Origin: Nipponacmea schrenckii
Taxonomy: Eukaryota > Mollusca > Gastropoda > Lottiidae
Assembly: GCA_030562195.1 (NCBI GenBank)
Contig: JAUJPP010000005.1
Span: 19,021,106 to 19,085,105, forward strand
Direction of reading: 5' to 3'
Length of the DNA: 64,000 bases
Shown: positions 36,803-48,390 of the stretch, piece by piece
How positions within the stretch are numbered: the first letter of the stretch is position 1
How the letters are laid out: the number at the start of each line of letters is the position of its first letter
Notes under the pieces: model-generated
Databases searched by the model: none
Told to the model about the DNA's origin: nothing
What the model saw: only the letters and a program-made list of their open reading frames with translations
Made by a program: the position numbers and the translations under genes

Positions 36803-38236
36803 CGTGGATTGGATATCAGCTACACGTGTGATTATTTAGCCAATCAGATCTTTCCATAAAGGCAAATTACTTCATTGCTTCGGTGCCTGGTTGAGCTTAT
36901 TTGTTTTTGGAGGAGGGAAATTCTTAAGGTCTCACAGTTTGATGGATTTAGGGCAAAAACTCTAAACTATAAACTTTTACAAGTAGGGTCTCGTATCTTA
37001 AAATCTTATCTGAAAACAACGCTATCCATCTCTGAGAATTTGAATCATTAAATGATGTTTTTGCCGTAAATAGGCCTACATCTGACACAATATTCTTGGT
37101 CGCAATGTCCAATTTGTACTAAATTCTTTTAAAATCGTAAAGATTTAGTTTCATAAATGAAAAGAGGTGTCCCAAAAGCAAATACGTGTAACTTTTGATT
37201 TGAGACAAAAAATTTCAATGATTCCTAAAATATTCAATGGAAGTCGACAAAAGCCGACGATGGCATTAAGCTTTTAAATGTTAAAACACACATAATAAAC
37301 TTGAGGTTTCATGATATCGGACTGACCTTTAGGCTGTAATCAACAATGTTAATCATTGATATACGTACAATACGTAGATGACGACTATTTCTTGTTTCTC
37401 CTATCTATATATATCCTACCTTGACGCCAGTACAATACAGTACAAACAATTTCAGCCTTGGGAGACATTAAGTAATGTTTTCAAAATTGTTCAAACAAAA
37501 AACAAAACACAATTTCTAAACGATTTATTAGAGACATAGTGGTTGGCATTATTGCCATGGTAAAAATTCTGTTGTACATCATTCTATAACGGTTAATTAT
37601 TTATTCTGAATAAGTTAAGATATATTCATATAAGTCACTTATAATGAATATTGTTTTCAAAGAGGATGAGTAACAAAAAGTTCGATTTTATTTGGGTTTA
37701 TTTTCGTTTCTGAAATATGTATTTATCAATGAAGCCAAATTTGCGTGTAATAAATATAATGTTGTAATGACCAAGTAAGCGAAATATACGGAGCTTTATT
37801 TAAACCAGAATGAGTGACGATACTCAAAGAAATAAATCGACATGAAATATGAAAGTTCACTGTAAATATTAATCAGATTTGAAAAAAAAACTATATAAAA
37901 TAAAAACAACAATATATTGTTATGTATATAAATTTTAATAATTATATATCTTGTAATATCTGTATTTTTATAATTTATATTGATGTATTATGGACTTGTA
38001 TATTATATAATATGCAAATGGATGAAAATTGGTTTATTAAAGGGAGTTAATTAAATCTTACGGACTGGTTTCTTTCAGTTATTTTAAATAAACAGCTGCA
38101 TAGGTGTATTCGCCTATCAATGACCTATCGGACGTTATTATAAATCTATATATTTAAAACAGAAACGAAACAACAATTCCATTAACACAGCACAAAATCC
38201 ACGCATAAAAATTCCATTACCTTCTAGCATTTTTCA
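36803..38236. other. 3' flank of synaptotagmin, AT-rich, no gene seen
   Basis: No supported exon. Probably includes the synaptotagmin 3' untranslated region. Convergent with the GPCR gene beyond. Confidence 0.5.
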
Positions 38237-38606
38237 GGGGAGCCGTGGTGATCGGTGAGTTGAACGCTTGTTTGCTAACCTGACTGTCCAGGGTTCAATC
38301 CCGGTAAAGGTCGAGATGAACTTTCGGACATTTCAGCCCGGTTTCCCCTTGTCAGTGATGTAGGTCGGAGGAACTAACATAGAAAAAAGCGTCTAGTCGT
38401 TCTGATGGGACAATAAACTGAGGCTCCGTGTGCTTTGGGCTGTGGACGTTAAAAATACCTCGACAGTTGGAAATCGCAAAAAGAGTAGGCTAATGCCGCT
38501 GTCCTGGCAAAATGCCCCTCATTGTACACTACATGGAGTTGCCTGTCTTCATTATCCCATAAGGTGCAGAAGAGTAGGACGTAAAACTTATTTCAGTTCA
38601 TTTCTA
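38237..38606 (+). mobile_element. near-full-length tRNA-derived SINE
   Basis: GGGAGCCGTGGTGATCGGTG head (A box damaged), B box GGGTTCAATCCCGG, complete body and tail GGACGTAAAACTTATTTCAG. About 370 bp and close to the copy at 30001. It ends about 60 bp from the 3' end of the GPCR coding region. No clean target duplication was seen. Confidence 0.9.
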
Positions 38607-38666
38607 GTGAAATTGGAATCATAAGTGACAGTTAGTGGTCCAAAGGAATCCTTAATACTAATAGTC

Positions 38667-39623
38667 TTAATATCGTCTCTCTAAGTTTTCAACACCTACT
38701 TGGTTTCGGCGCAGTCGAAGCACTTTCCTGACTTCTTGTCGAAATCTTTGACTTTTGAATATATAGACAATACAGTTGAGAAACGAGTTGAAATGTGCGA
38801 CTGTTAACAGAATCCGTAATATAATGTTGGCTAACTTTGTGTTTTCACCAAACTCTTTTATAAGTACACCGAAAGACACTGGAGCCCAACATAACACGAA
38901 CAAAACAAATGTCAAATGTTTTAAATGTCGTTTAATAATAACATCAGATCGTACCACTCTACGAGCGCCTATGGTTGATTCTCTTGTCGCCAATTTAGAA
39001 TATATGATTATAACAATGTGTAACATTATTGTAATGATAAAGATGGCGTTGGGATAAATTGTGATAAAGGTCGTGTTTAAAGTTTTAGCCCGGGTACAGG
39101 CTTGTTTCTTCAAACCAAGTGGTAGTAGGAAATACGGCAAAATAAAGTATATGGTTCCTAAAATCCAAGAGACGATAGCGACACGAATTGCTAAAACGTT
39201 GTTCACATGAACTCGATGCCATAATGGTTTTATTATGGACACCAGACACTCTAAGGCGACAAGAAACATATTCTGAATGGACCAACACAATGGTTGAAGA
39301 TACACGCTGAACTCAAAATAACAGAAAAATATATCCGACGTAAGCCTGCCTGTCAAGAACGTTTCCAAATGTCTCCATATATTCAGCGGTAACACTACTG
39401 CTCCAACCAATATATCCGACGCGGCTAAATTAGCAACTAAAATATCTGTCGGTCTTCTTCCATTTTTCATTCGTTTGACAACTAAAATGATCAACATGTT
39501 GGTGAGAATGATAATTGGAACGAGAATACTATTGGTAATAATTTCAGCCGTCTGGAAGTGAATCCAAAAACTTCCATCTCCTTTAAAGCTATGGGATTTG
39601 TTCATCGTTGAGCTGTTCATCAT
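38667..39623 (-). CDS. class A (rhodopsin-like) G protein-coupled receptor, single exon
   Basis: About 318 aa from the first ATG (39623); the open frame extends upstream to 39698 but without ATG, so a spliced N-terminus is possible. Seven hydrophobic helices are visible. TM2 has the expected LAASD; TM3 starts with FFCYFEF whose Cys can pair with the extracellular-loop-2 Cys (ACTRAK); TM6 carries CWAPVS (CWxP). The DRY position reads ECL (VALECLVSIIKP) and NPxxY reads NCIVY, both unusual. N-terminal NSS is a glycosylation site; the C-tail is short and basic. This is an orphan plasma-membrane receptor; the TM2-TM3 region is amine/adenosine/opsin-like in general appearance but I cannot name a ligand. 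Coding without introns is common for invertebrate class A receptors. Confidence 0.85.
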   Translation of the reverse strand: MMNSSTMNKSHSFKGDGSFWIHFQTAEIITNSILVPIIILTNMLIILVVKRMKNGRRPTDILVANLAASDILVGAVVLPLNIWRHLETFLTGRLTSDIFFCYFEFSVYLQPLCWSIQNMFLVALECLVSIIKPLWHRVHVNNVLAIRVAIVSWILGTIYFILPYFLLPLGLKKQACTRAKTLNTTFITIYPNAIFIITIMLHIVIIIYSKLATRESTIGARRVVRSDVIIKRHLKHLTFVLFVLCWAPVSFGVLIKEFGENTKLANIILRILLTVAHFNSFLNCIVYIFKSQRFRQEVRKVLRLRRNQVGVENLERRY

Positions 39624-40307
39624 TGGATTGATCGTTGATGCCAATGGAACAGTCAGGTCGGGCAATGGTTGGTATACAATCACAATCGTTTCCGACAAAA
39701 TTTGGTGAGAAAGAGACGGTCACATATACAACGGAAAAATCACTGATATTAACTCCTTATCCTTCAATCGATTGTTGTATTATTTAAAAATTCCCACATG
39801 TCCATCTGAGACAAATGTAATTTTGATCACCGTAATCATAATATCGGATTTGGTCAATAGGATAAACAAAACAAAATAGTTTATAAGATGGTTGTCTTAT
39901 CTTCGAAAAGGATGAAAACATGTTTAATTACCAGGTAAACGAACCTAATTTGACACCATATTATTAGTTATCCAACTGCTCATAAATATACTATAACCGT
40001 TTCTTACAGTTCATGCTTCTGTTTATGAACAGTTCATGAACACTAAGATACAAATAAATTGATATTTTTTATGCTACTTCAAAAAACATTGAACATGAAT
40101 TGGTAGTATGCTTTGACACCAACTTGATCATTCTAAGACGTCATTGAGTAGTATTTTTATTCATTTTGAGAGATTTTGAACAAGGGAATAACTACGAATA
40201 TACTTTTATAATGTAAGATTGTAACATCTCCAAACAATTCATTACAAATACAAACAGGCTACTACGGTGGCTCAAATACGACATAATTTTTTTTTTCTTC
40301 GTTTTTT

Positions 40308-40508
40308 TGAATTAAAAACTTTATTTTCCACCATGGTGAAAAGTGTTTTCACCTAGGTGAAAAGTGGATGAAAAGTATGGTAGTTTTTAATTAAAAACTT
40401 TACTTTCCACCTAGGTATATATCACCTAGGTGAAAAGTATTTTAACCTTGGTGGAAAAAAAGGTTTTAAATAAAAACTACCAGTATTTTCACCTTGATGG
40501 AAAATAAA
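40308..40508. repeat. palindromic cluster, possible MITE
   Basis: CACCTAGGTG palindromes at 40350-40359 and 40423-40432, CACCATGGTG at about 40330 and AGTTTTTAATTAAAAACT at 40382-40399. The whole ~200 bp is a nested imperfect inverted repeat (the right end AGGTGAAAATACTGGTAGTT in complement mirrors the left). No target duplication was identified. Confidence 0.6.
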
Positions 40509-41692
40509 ATTATAAATCTTTAGAAATTTGGTATCAGTAAAGTTTATTACTCGTTAACACAAAGATAGAGTACGACGATTTGTTAAACAATTAATTATTC
40601 ATTGTAATTTTACAAGTTAAATATTGGATAAATACGATCCAAATCGATTGTTATATCCCCACCTTTAGGTAATATTGATATCAAACACAGTTAAGGTGAT
40701 TAATGTTAAAAAAAAGACACGGTAAAGTTTACTTTTCTTTAAAATAAAACTTTATAATAATAATTTCAATCTGCAAAAATCGATATAGATTAAGATAATA
40801 AAACCACCAAGGCCATCCGTTAAAGGACAAGAAGAAAATCGAACCTTACAGAGACTTTAATAATCGAACAAAACATTGGAAATGAGCAAAACGAATTTAT
40901 CGAGTGTATAATGTAATAGCTATCCTGTAAGTGGTCGCAGATTCCGACCGTTCAGGTTGACGGCGATTTTTGATAGAAAACAACAACTGATAGGAACCAA
41001 TAATATTTGTCTGTTTACAGGTTGACTTATCAAGCAGTGCCTAGATTTTCACAAATTTCGTCAGTTAGAAACAGTCATTGAAAAGCCAATTGATCTCAGA
41101 TTAGCCAGTCGCAAGGTCGTTGAAATCACGTTGGAATAATTTTCACGACAACATAAACTACATCCCGCAGGCAAACAAACTTGTTCTATCAGGTCTCCTT
41201 GCATCAGAACTTTCGGACTATTATTTAATTGCCAAATCAGTAAATATTTAGTGTAATTGTTGATTCAATAAAAAAAAAATCAATTTCTTTGAGATATTTG
41301 ATCTCATTAATAATTAAAAAGGTAAATACGTTCAGTATTCCCGTCAGTGGTGTTTCGGGTTATTTCACATTGGTAAATTTTCTTGCATAATTTCGGATGG
41401 TTTGTGTCTAGAGGAATATAATTAAAGATATAGTTAGTCGCCAGGGGTAGCTGTATTTAAAACTTGTATTGTGTTTTTGAATAATATCGTCAAAAAAGTG
41501 ATAATGGTAGGGCACCCACTCCACTATCTATAGTATTGTATTAGTACTCTGTAAGTTTGGTGCTTTCCCACACTACCAGATATTGGTAAAATTGTATGTC
41601 ATTTGTCTGGGAGGGTCGACTGGAGTACAACAGTTTTGTTATTACGACTTGGTAAGTTGAATTCTACCTTGAGGATTCAAGGATCTTAAATG

Positions 41693-41745
41693 GAATGAAT
41701 GGAGTTTTACGTTCTTCTCTTCTGCACCTTATGGGCTAATGAAAA
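41693..41745 (-). mobile_element. SINE 3'-tail fragment
   Basis: GAATGGAGTTTTACGTTCTT, TCTTCTGCACCTTATGGGCT and AATGAAAATG are the reverse complement of the SINE tail; only ~50 bp remain. Confidence 0.8.
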
Positions 41746-42104
41746 TGAAAGACAAGGATCTGAATCGTGAATTAATTGCAGAGATTGAAAAGTGGGACCA
41801 CGGTATATAAGATATATATTATATTGTGAATTTTATTTTTAGGCTCCTTTATGTTATACAATTGAATAAAAACAATCTATAAATTTGAGCGAAAGACAAA
41901 AAATTGAGTCTGGATGATCCTAAATGGAATTCTAGATTATACGAGAAGACTTAATATTTAATTTACAGCGAGGATAGATAATAATTAAATCATACCAAAA
42001 TATATATGTGGAATTCTAGATTGGAATAAAACAGTTGTTTGTTCAAAGAAGAGAAAAGACGAAAATCAAGTGATTGAAGAAATATTACTTGGCAAGCTCA
42101 AGAC

Positions 42105-45100
42105 ATGTTTACCTTGGGGAAAGTTTTATTGTGTGCAATTATAATTATAAATCCGACAGTTGGATTGGCAGTTAATTGGATTCATCTCAATCTGGATAAT
42201 TTAGTCTACAATTCAACTTCATTTAAAACAGTCTCGAAGATACAGTGTGTGATATTTGCCTCCCAATCATCAACTATAACTAGCTTTAGTTACCATGGTT
42301 ATTCCAAAAATTGTTATTTCTATACAGAAATCCCAGGTATGAGCCTATCACTATTGCCGTCCGTTCTGGAAGGGTCTAGGACCTTCATGAGGCTGGCTCT
42401 TCTAGGCTTGTTGGAGACTACCACACCGACACCGTACCAATCCACAATGCCACAGCTTACTGGAGCAGGTACGTAAAAGCAATTATAAAGTATCATAAAC
42501 AAATACACGAAGGTTAAACGCATAATAGAACACGTAAGGATCGTGTATCTGAAACATGTATCAACAGTATAAAATGGGTTCTGGTCAATTACCTCATTAT
42601 AAAGAACTGATCTGATGAAGATGGTGTATAATATGAAACATGTTATTTATAATCCATAATATATATCAATCGAAAGTAGAAAGTAGATATTCTAATGATC
42701 GGGAAAAATACCAGTTTGTCTCACAAGTCACTAATTAAGCGTAATTAAGAAAAAAATATTCCTTATTCCGCCAGGTCAGGAAACTATGGAAGACCATGAC
42801 TATCTAAATTCATCATTATGTCCGCTGTTTTCAATTATGTTTGATTTTTCTACATTTGATATGAAATTTCGACATTTGTAGACTTCAATGAACATTTGTT
42901 TATTAATATCGACATTTGTACTCCCAAATGGACATTTGTACCGCGAAATCAGTAACTTGTCGGATTTAACAAATGTTGAAAAACAAATCATGAAATACAA
43001 ATCTAGAATAACAAATCTTCAAAAACATTTCTTCAAATGCAACTTCAGAAAATTAGTATACCATCATTATGACGTCAGGAGGCGCTGTAAGTCGTTTGAC
43101 TTCCAGCCTCCTGAATATAAGTTTTAAAATCGAAAGTAGAAAACGCCTAAGTTCTTAGTGATAATTGTGTCGGGGTAATCATCTAGTTATTTCTAATATT
43201 ATAATAATGATAAGCCTAATCCGATTCAATTTCCTCGATCAATAGTAATAGGAATATTGAGAAATACTTGGGTATTCAGTTTATTTTCTTGTCATTAAAA
43301 TTGAGCGATGTGGGTACGAAGTGGTCAACAGGGTTCGAAACGGGGATCAATTATCCAATCACAGCGGGACTGTCTATTTGCCACTCGTGGTAATTTTAGC
43401 AAGGTCGCTATAGGCTTCATTGAAAGAATAAGTGGCACGTTTTTAATATACCACGTGATTTTTAAAAACGGACTTTTATGATGATTTCTATGTTTGAAGC
43501 TACTGTGTTGGTGAAATAAATGTATTCAAAGTGTAAAATATTAATACAGAATCTGTGTTTGTTTCGCTAGGACTTCAGAAAAAAAGCAAGCGGTGAAATT
43601 TGTCAGCCATTTTCTAAACGATTCATGGTTATTTTTATCCTTCTCCTAAATGACCACGTGGCAAGGCCTGAATATCATAGAGTAATTCTATCAGTTCTCC
43701 TTTACACTGAAATTATTATTATTAGCCAATCCCTTTTTTGTGCGATTACCAACTACTGTCGAGGGTCGAGATTATGTGACTCCCATGGAACATCTGCGAG
43801 GGTTCTCCTCTTTCCATAGAAAGATAAGAAAAAGGACTAATTTTGTGCATTTTGAAAGTTTGGTCGTATACTCGCGTCACCTTCGTTCGTTCATCCGTCC
43901 GTCGATTCTCCTACCATTGTCTGTTAACACTCTAGAACAGGGGTTCCTAATTAATTTGTCATGTAGGTCAGATTAAAAAAGGATTTTGGTTTCAGGCCAC
44001 TGAGTACAAGCCTTACATTTCCCCGTTTCTTTATTTAGATACTGTTTCCAAAAAAGCATGTTTAACACTTTGAAAAAATCGAAATCAAAACTTCTGTGGG
44101 CCGAATGGAATCTTTTCGATAGGGCCGGGTCGTATCTGGGCAGCAGGCCGAAGTTTGGGAACCCCTGCTCTAGAAGGTACAAATTTGACGATACTGTTTT
44201 TTCTTTTTGCAGAACGCGACATGGAACGGAACACAGAAAACAGATTTATACCTCTAATCTGATTTTTGTGGCACGGGACAAGATTATAATCTCCGTTACT
44301 TTTCATTAAACCAGTCTACTCATCTTGAAACAAACTTCTGCAATTCAAACACTCGCATAAAAAATGCCGTGACTAGGGTCTACTCTTAGGGCCTAGACCC
44401 ACTTTTGGCTGTCACACCAACGAGATTGTAACCGACTGCGTAACCAGACTAGACGGGAAGAAAACAACAACTGTAACAGACGTTTCGGCCAGAATATTGT
44501 CTGCCAACGATATACATAGATTATCTTTTCCCGTTTCGTTCCCCAAAATACAGATAAGGTGCATATGTACTTTGCGGAACGGGACAAGAATACAACCTGT
44601 TCAGTTCCGTTTCGTTCCAAAGAATACAAATAGCCCTACATCCCACCATTGGTTTATGTAGGCCCATAATATGAAACAAAATAGTCCTATTGTCTTTACT
44701 ATTTTATACTTACTCTGTTGTGAAAATTCCTGAAAAGAACGAGTTTATGGATAACGGTATTACCTATAGGCATTGATATTTATCTATATAATCACTAAAC
44801 ACTAACCTATTATTACCTCAAGGGGCTCCTTCCTCGGGCATTTTCTACATAAACCCCCAGATCCAGTTTTTAGTTTATTTAGCAGTCAAGATTCATTTTT
44901 CCAAAATGCAATGACGATTTACAACCTCATGACAGTTGCGTTAATCTTTTCACACCTCCTTTTTATATAACAAAACTTAGTTATTTCCAGTCTTTCAGAT
45001 GATGAACTTACGTAAATTGCCTGTCCGTAAGAATCTCTTACCGTAGCATTCTGATAAATTTAGAGCATTGAGGTTTTGTTGAAGTTATGGGCCGCTTTCG

Positions 45101-47174
45101 TTAATCATTAAAGATTTGTATTCTAGTAGGCCTATGTAGTATTGTTTGTGCTTGTTCGCTTCTTTGTAGTCACTAGTTGGTGATGTGCATACACGAGGCC
45201 TCTTAATTCAGAGAAAAAAAAATTATTATGGCATGCTAAATTTAATAAGGCCCGGTCAATTCGATATGATATATAAACATCACATTGCGTCCTTGAGGTC
45301 TAAACTGACCCTGACCTTCGAAATCCTACTTTCATTTTATAGTTTATTAATATTTAGTTTTAGCCGTCATTTACTGGAATATTTATATGGGTTTAACAGT
45401 AATAATGATTAAAATGCATGCCCGAAAAAATTTGTATTCCAAACTACTCATTTTATGTAATTTTAATTTTTACCACGCGTGGCATATAGCCATTTGAACG
45501 GCATTTAGCTATTTGCCACTAGTGGTAAATATCTCTTGCCATCACAGCGAACGTTATATATAAACAAATACTTTCTTGTATAAGGCCAACTTTCCTGTAC
45601 TACACCTAGTCCTAATGGATCCCCCAAAGAAAAAAGCAGCATTGGAGTTGATGAAGAAGGCAGCCGACTTGTTGATGGGTAAGTAGGCCTAGACCTATAT
45701 TCATGTACAATTTCTACTTTCGATTTTGAAATTTATAGTCAGGACGCTGAAGGTTAATTGACACACAGCGCCTCCTGACGTCACAATGATGGTATACTAA
45801 TTTTCTGAACTTGCATTTGAAGAAATGTTTTTGGAGATTTGTTTTTCCCGATTTGTATTTCAAGATTTGTTTTTCAACATTTGTTAAATTCGACAAGTTA
45901 CTGATTTCGCGGTACAAATGTCCATTTGGGAGTACAAATGTCGATATTAATAAACAAATGTTCATTGAAGTCTACAAATGTCGAAATTTCATATCAAATG
46001 TTGAAAAATCAAACATAATTGAAAACAGCGGACATAATGATGAATTTAGATAGTCATGGTCTTCCATAGGAAACAGCGTCAGATTTCAAAATTGTATTCA
46101 AATCTTTGTATCTTTCTTCAATTACCCAGTGAACAAGCATAAAAATTGTGTTTAGAAGTAGGTTCATTTCTGAACTGAAGATATCTCAAAATGAGGATTT
46201 TAATCTATAAAGCTCTTGTAAAATTAATGCCATTTCAAGACATTTATTCTCCCATTATGTTTATTAAACTCTGTATTTTCTGGATATGTTGTATATTATT
46301 TAATCCTGTATATATTGTAGCTCTATGTGCCACCAAGTCTGATTACAGCTATGACGGTTCTAGTAATGGATGTTTCAGGATCTACAACACCCTAGCAACC
46401 ATAAATTCAGCCAATCAAACTTGTATAGACGATGGCGGTTATTTAATGCGGTTGAATTCTCCCGCCAAAACAACATGGCTGAAAAATAACATTTTCATCG
46501 GTAAATATCGCTTTCATATCAAGGTCCCATTTCTACATTTCATCTTTTTAGGTTAAATAACCCAGAATGACCTTTGATCTTTTGTTTTATAATTGTGATT
46601 TTGATAGATACTAGAAGGCAATGGTTAAAATGTACAATGCACCCCTTGTTTCCCTTATTTGGTCTTAACATAATACCACCCGGGAAATGTTACGTGCTCC
46701 TTAGATCCAGGTTGATTACCATTCGAGAACGCGTCTTACGTAGTTACTAAAACCAGGACACGAAGATAATTAGGAGACATTTTAAAGGGTTGACCTATAC
46801 AGGAAAGTATTTCTATGTCGAAAGAACGACGCGATAGAATCTAATCTATTCAGTTTTCTGAAATCTAGACTAGATCAATTGATTGGTCAAGGCCCGTTGA
46901 CGCGTCGCCACCATTTTGAAATCTACTAGAGTCTGGTAGCCCTATAATTTATATTTCAGGTTCTGTTTGGTTGGGAGGACAAAAGGATTTAACAACAAAT
47001 GATTGGCTTTGGGATTCCGGAGATCCAATCAATCCATCCGACTTTGACGATATATTAAAGTTGGACCTGCCGACGTTTGACTGCGTTAGCTATACGAGTG
47101 CGGTCCTTTATAGGTATATGGATACGACAACGTGTTATCTTACGTTGTCTATTGCGTGTGAAGTTCCGATATGA
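42105..47174 (+). CDS. secreted PAN/apple-like plus C-type lectin domain protein
   Basis: Proposed exons 42105-42468, 46321-46500 and 46960-47174, GT-AG, both junctions phase 1; 252 aa. Exon 1 encodes a signal peptide (FTLGKVLLCAIIIINPTVGLA) and a PAN/apple-like half (SKIQCVIFA, TSFSYHG, CYFYTE), then a Thr/Pro linker (ETTTPTPYQS). Exons 2-3 encode a C-type lectin domain: SNGCFRIY, CIDDGGYLMRLN, VWLGGQKD, NDWLWDSGD, two late Cys and CEVPI end. The EPN/QPN and WND calcium-sugar motifs are not recognisable, so sugar specificity is open. SP-PAN-CTLD architecture is plausible for invertebrate secreted lectins. Alternative: exon 2 opens at ATG 46257 with its own signal-like segment and is a separate 152 aa lectin, leaving exon 1 orphaned. 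Intron 1 contains a 3.3 kb transposon; without it the intron would be about 0.6 kb, which favours a single gene. Confidence 0.6.
43938..44167. mobile_element. hAT-like MITE with 8-bp target duplication
   Basis: Terminal repeats CAGGGGTTCCTAATT and AGTTTGGGAACCCCTG (hAT-style CAGGGGTTCCCAAAC) flanked by CTCTAGAA on both sides (43930-43937, 44168-44175). 230 bp, non-coding, nested in the 3.3 kb element, so it inserted later than that element. Confidence 0.85.
45615..45678 (+). CDS. candidate first exon inside the 3.3-kb element
   Basis: ATG opens 21 codons beginning MDPPKKKAALELMKKAADLL, lysine-rich and helical, ending at a good donor (G|GTAAGT). A TATA-like TATATATAAAC lies about 60 bp upstream. 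No matching downstream exon was found before the right arm, so it may be the residual 5' exon of a lost element gene or a chance frame. Confidence 0.3.
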
Positions 47175-47227
47175 TGAACAAAATTATAGTGATGGCGCTT
47201 CTCTTAATCAAAAAGTAACTGGTTAAC

Positions 47228-47300
47228 GAGGGGGGGGGGCGACTAGTAAAATTTGAAAGTTCAGGTCAAGGCTGGAACGAACGCCCCCCCCCCCCCCGGT
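47228..47300. repeat. poly-G and poly-C tracts
   Basis: A run of about 11 G (from 47231) and one of about 15 C (from 47284), some 40 bp apart and able to pair. They lie 55 bp downstream of the lectin stop codon and near the assembly gap, where such tracts often break assemblies. Confidence 0.85.
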
Positions 47301-47549
47301 AGAAACACCATTATTTATGTATTCCGAATTAAATATAGAATCTATAACTGGTTTCTATTTATTACATATTAAGATATTAAATAACATCTTTTGAAACTCA
47401 AATATACAAGTGTTCAAATGAAACAATCTTGCATGAAATAAATGATGTACATGTACCATATATAATTCTCTGTATAAAAGTTGGTAAAATACCATATAAT
47501 AATTGACTAGATAAAGAGAGAGAAAAGATCTAATCTACAGCGTAGGATA

Positions 47550-48049
47550 NNNNNNNNNNNNNNNNNNNNNNNNNNNNNNNNNNNNNNNNNNNNNNNNNNN
47601 NNNNNNNNNNNNNNNNNNNNNNNNNNNNNNNNNNNNNNNNNNNNNNNNNNNNNNNNNNNNNNNNNNNNNNNNNNNNNNNNNNNNNNNNNNNNNNNNNNNN
47701 NNNNNNNNNNNNNNNNNNNNNNNNNNNNNNNNNNNNNNNNNNNNNNNNNNNNNNNNNNNNNNNNNNNNNNNNNNNNNNNNNNNNNNNNNNNNNNNNNNNN
47801 NNNNNNNNNNNNNNNNNNNNNNNNNNNNNNNNNNNNNNNNNNNNNNNNNNNNNNNNNNNNNNNNNNNNNNNNNNNNNNNNNNNNNNNNNNNNNNNNNNNN
47901 NNNNNNNNNNNNNNNNNNNNNNNNNNNNNNNNNNNNNNNNNNNNNNNNNNNNNNNNNNNNNNNNNNNNNNNNNNNNNNNNNNNNNNNNNNNNNNNNNNNN
48001 NNNNNNNNNNNNNNNNNNNNNNNNNNNNNNNNNNNNNNNNNNNNNNNNN
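47550..48049. other. assembly gap (500 N)
   Basis: Exactly 500 N. The round number indicates a scaffold gap of unknown real size. TMEM26 exons downstream of 48155 may be lost in it. Confidence 0.99.
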
Positions 48050-48154
48050 ATGATTCTTGGTGTTTGTTGGTAAATGGTACTTTCGTTTTCGAACTTTTAT
48101 CGTGGACTATCTTAGTATCTGTTCCGGGAATATAAAATGTGTAGGCCTACTCAC

Positions 48155-48366
48155 CATTTCCACTCTCCACCTTTCTTAATCTTCAAAGTGAACACTGCTT
48201 CCAGAAATAGCAGTGATAGAGTCCCAGTCAGAGACCACCATATTGGATTCTTCTTGATGACTGTCACCCTCCAGATACAGATAAACCCATGACCAGCAAA
48301 CAGACATCGTGATATTATAGCTTTTATAATTCCTATTAGAGTTATCGTTCTTTTAATACACGTCAT
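48155..48366 (-). CDS. TMEM26: TMEM26-like multipass membrane protein, exon 1 only (partial)
   Basis: ATG at 48366 opens 70 codons ending at a TG|GTGAGT donor (phase 2). The product has two hydrophobic segments and the TMEM26 signature WRVTVIKKNPIWW, LLFLEAVFTLKIKKGGEWKW, closely like the N-terminus of vertebrate TMEM26 (WRVTEVKKEP..; LFLETALTLKFKRG). Its function is poorly known (membrane protein, beige-fat marker in mammals). No later exon was found on the minus strand in the 600 bp before or beyond the N gap, so the remaining ~300 aa are in the gap or elsewhere, or this is an exon fragment. The region just upstream is a 50 bp tandem array. Confidence 0.75.
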
Positions 48367-48390
48367 TGTAGATTGTCTTATAGTTCCGAG

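Larger units (their letters stand above)
39699..42104. other. intergenic DNA, no gene seen
   Basis: No supported exon. Contains a palindromic repeat cluster (40308-40508) and a SINE tail fragment (41693-41745). Confidence 0.5.
42785..46068. mobile_element. 3.28-kb DNA element with 358-bp inverted arms and 6-bp target duplication
   Basis: Arms 42785-43142 and 45711-46068 are inverted copies of each other; the outer ~40 bp (TATGGAAGACCATGACTATC..) are identical. GGAAAC flanks both ends (42779-42784, 46069-46074). Inside are many ACATTTGT motifs in the arms, a nested hAT-like MITE (43938-44167) and one candidate exon (45615-45678). No transposase was recognised. Long terminal repeats with a 6 bp duplication occur in Polinton/Maverick and IS3EU elements among others; the class here is undetermined. 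The ~80-residue frames in the two arms (42888-43127 plus, 45714-45965 minus) are the same DNA read twice. Confidence 0.85.

Noticed and set aside
42888..45965. Two similar ~80 aa frames on opposite strands (42888-43127 and 45714-45965) looking like a conserved gene pair
   Set aside because: They are the two inverted arms of one transposon, so the similarity is at DNA level and recent; substitutions do not favour synonymous sites.
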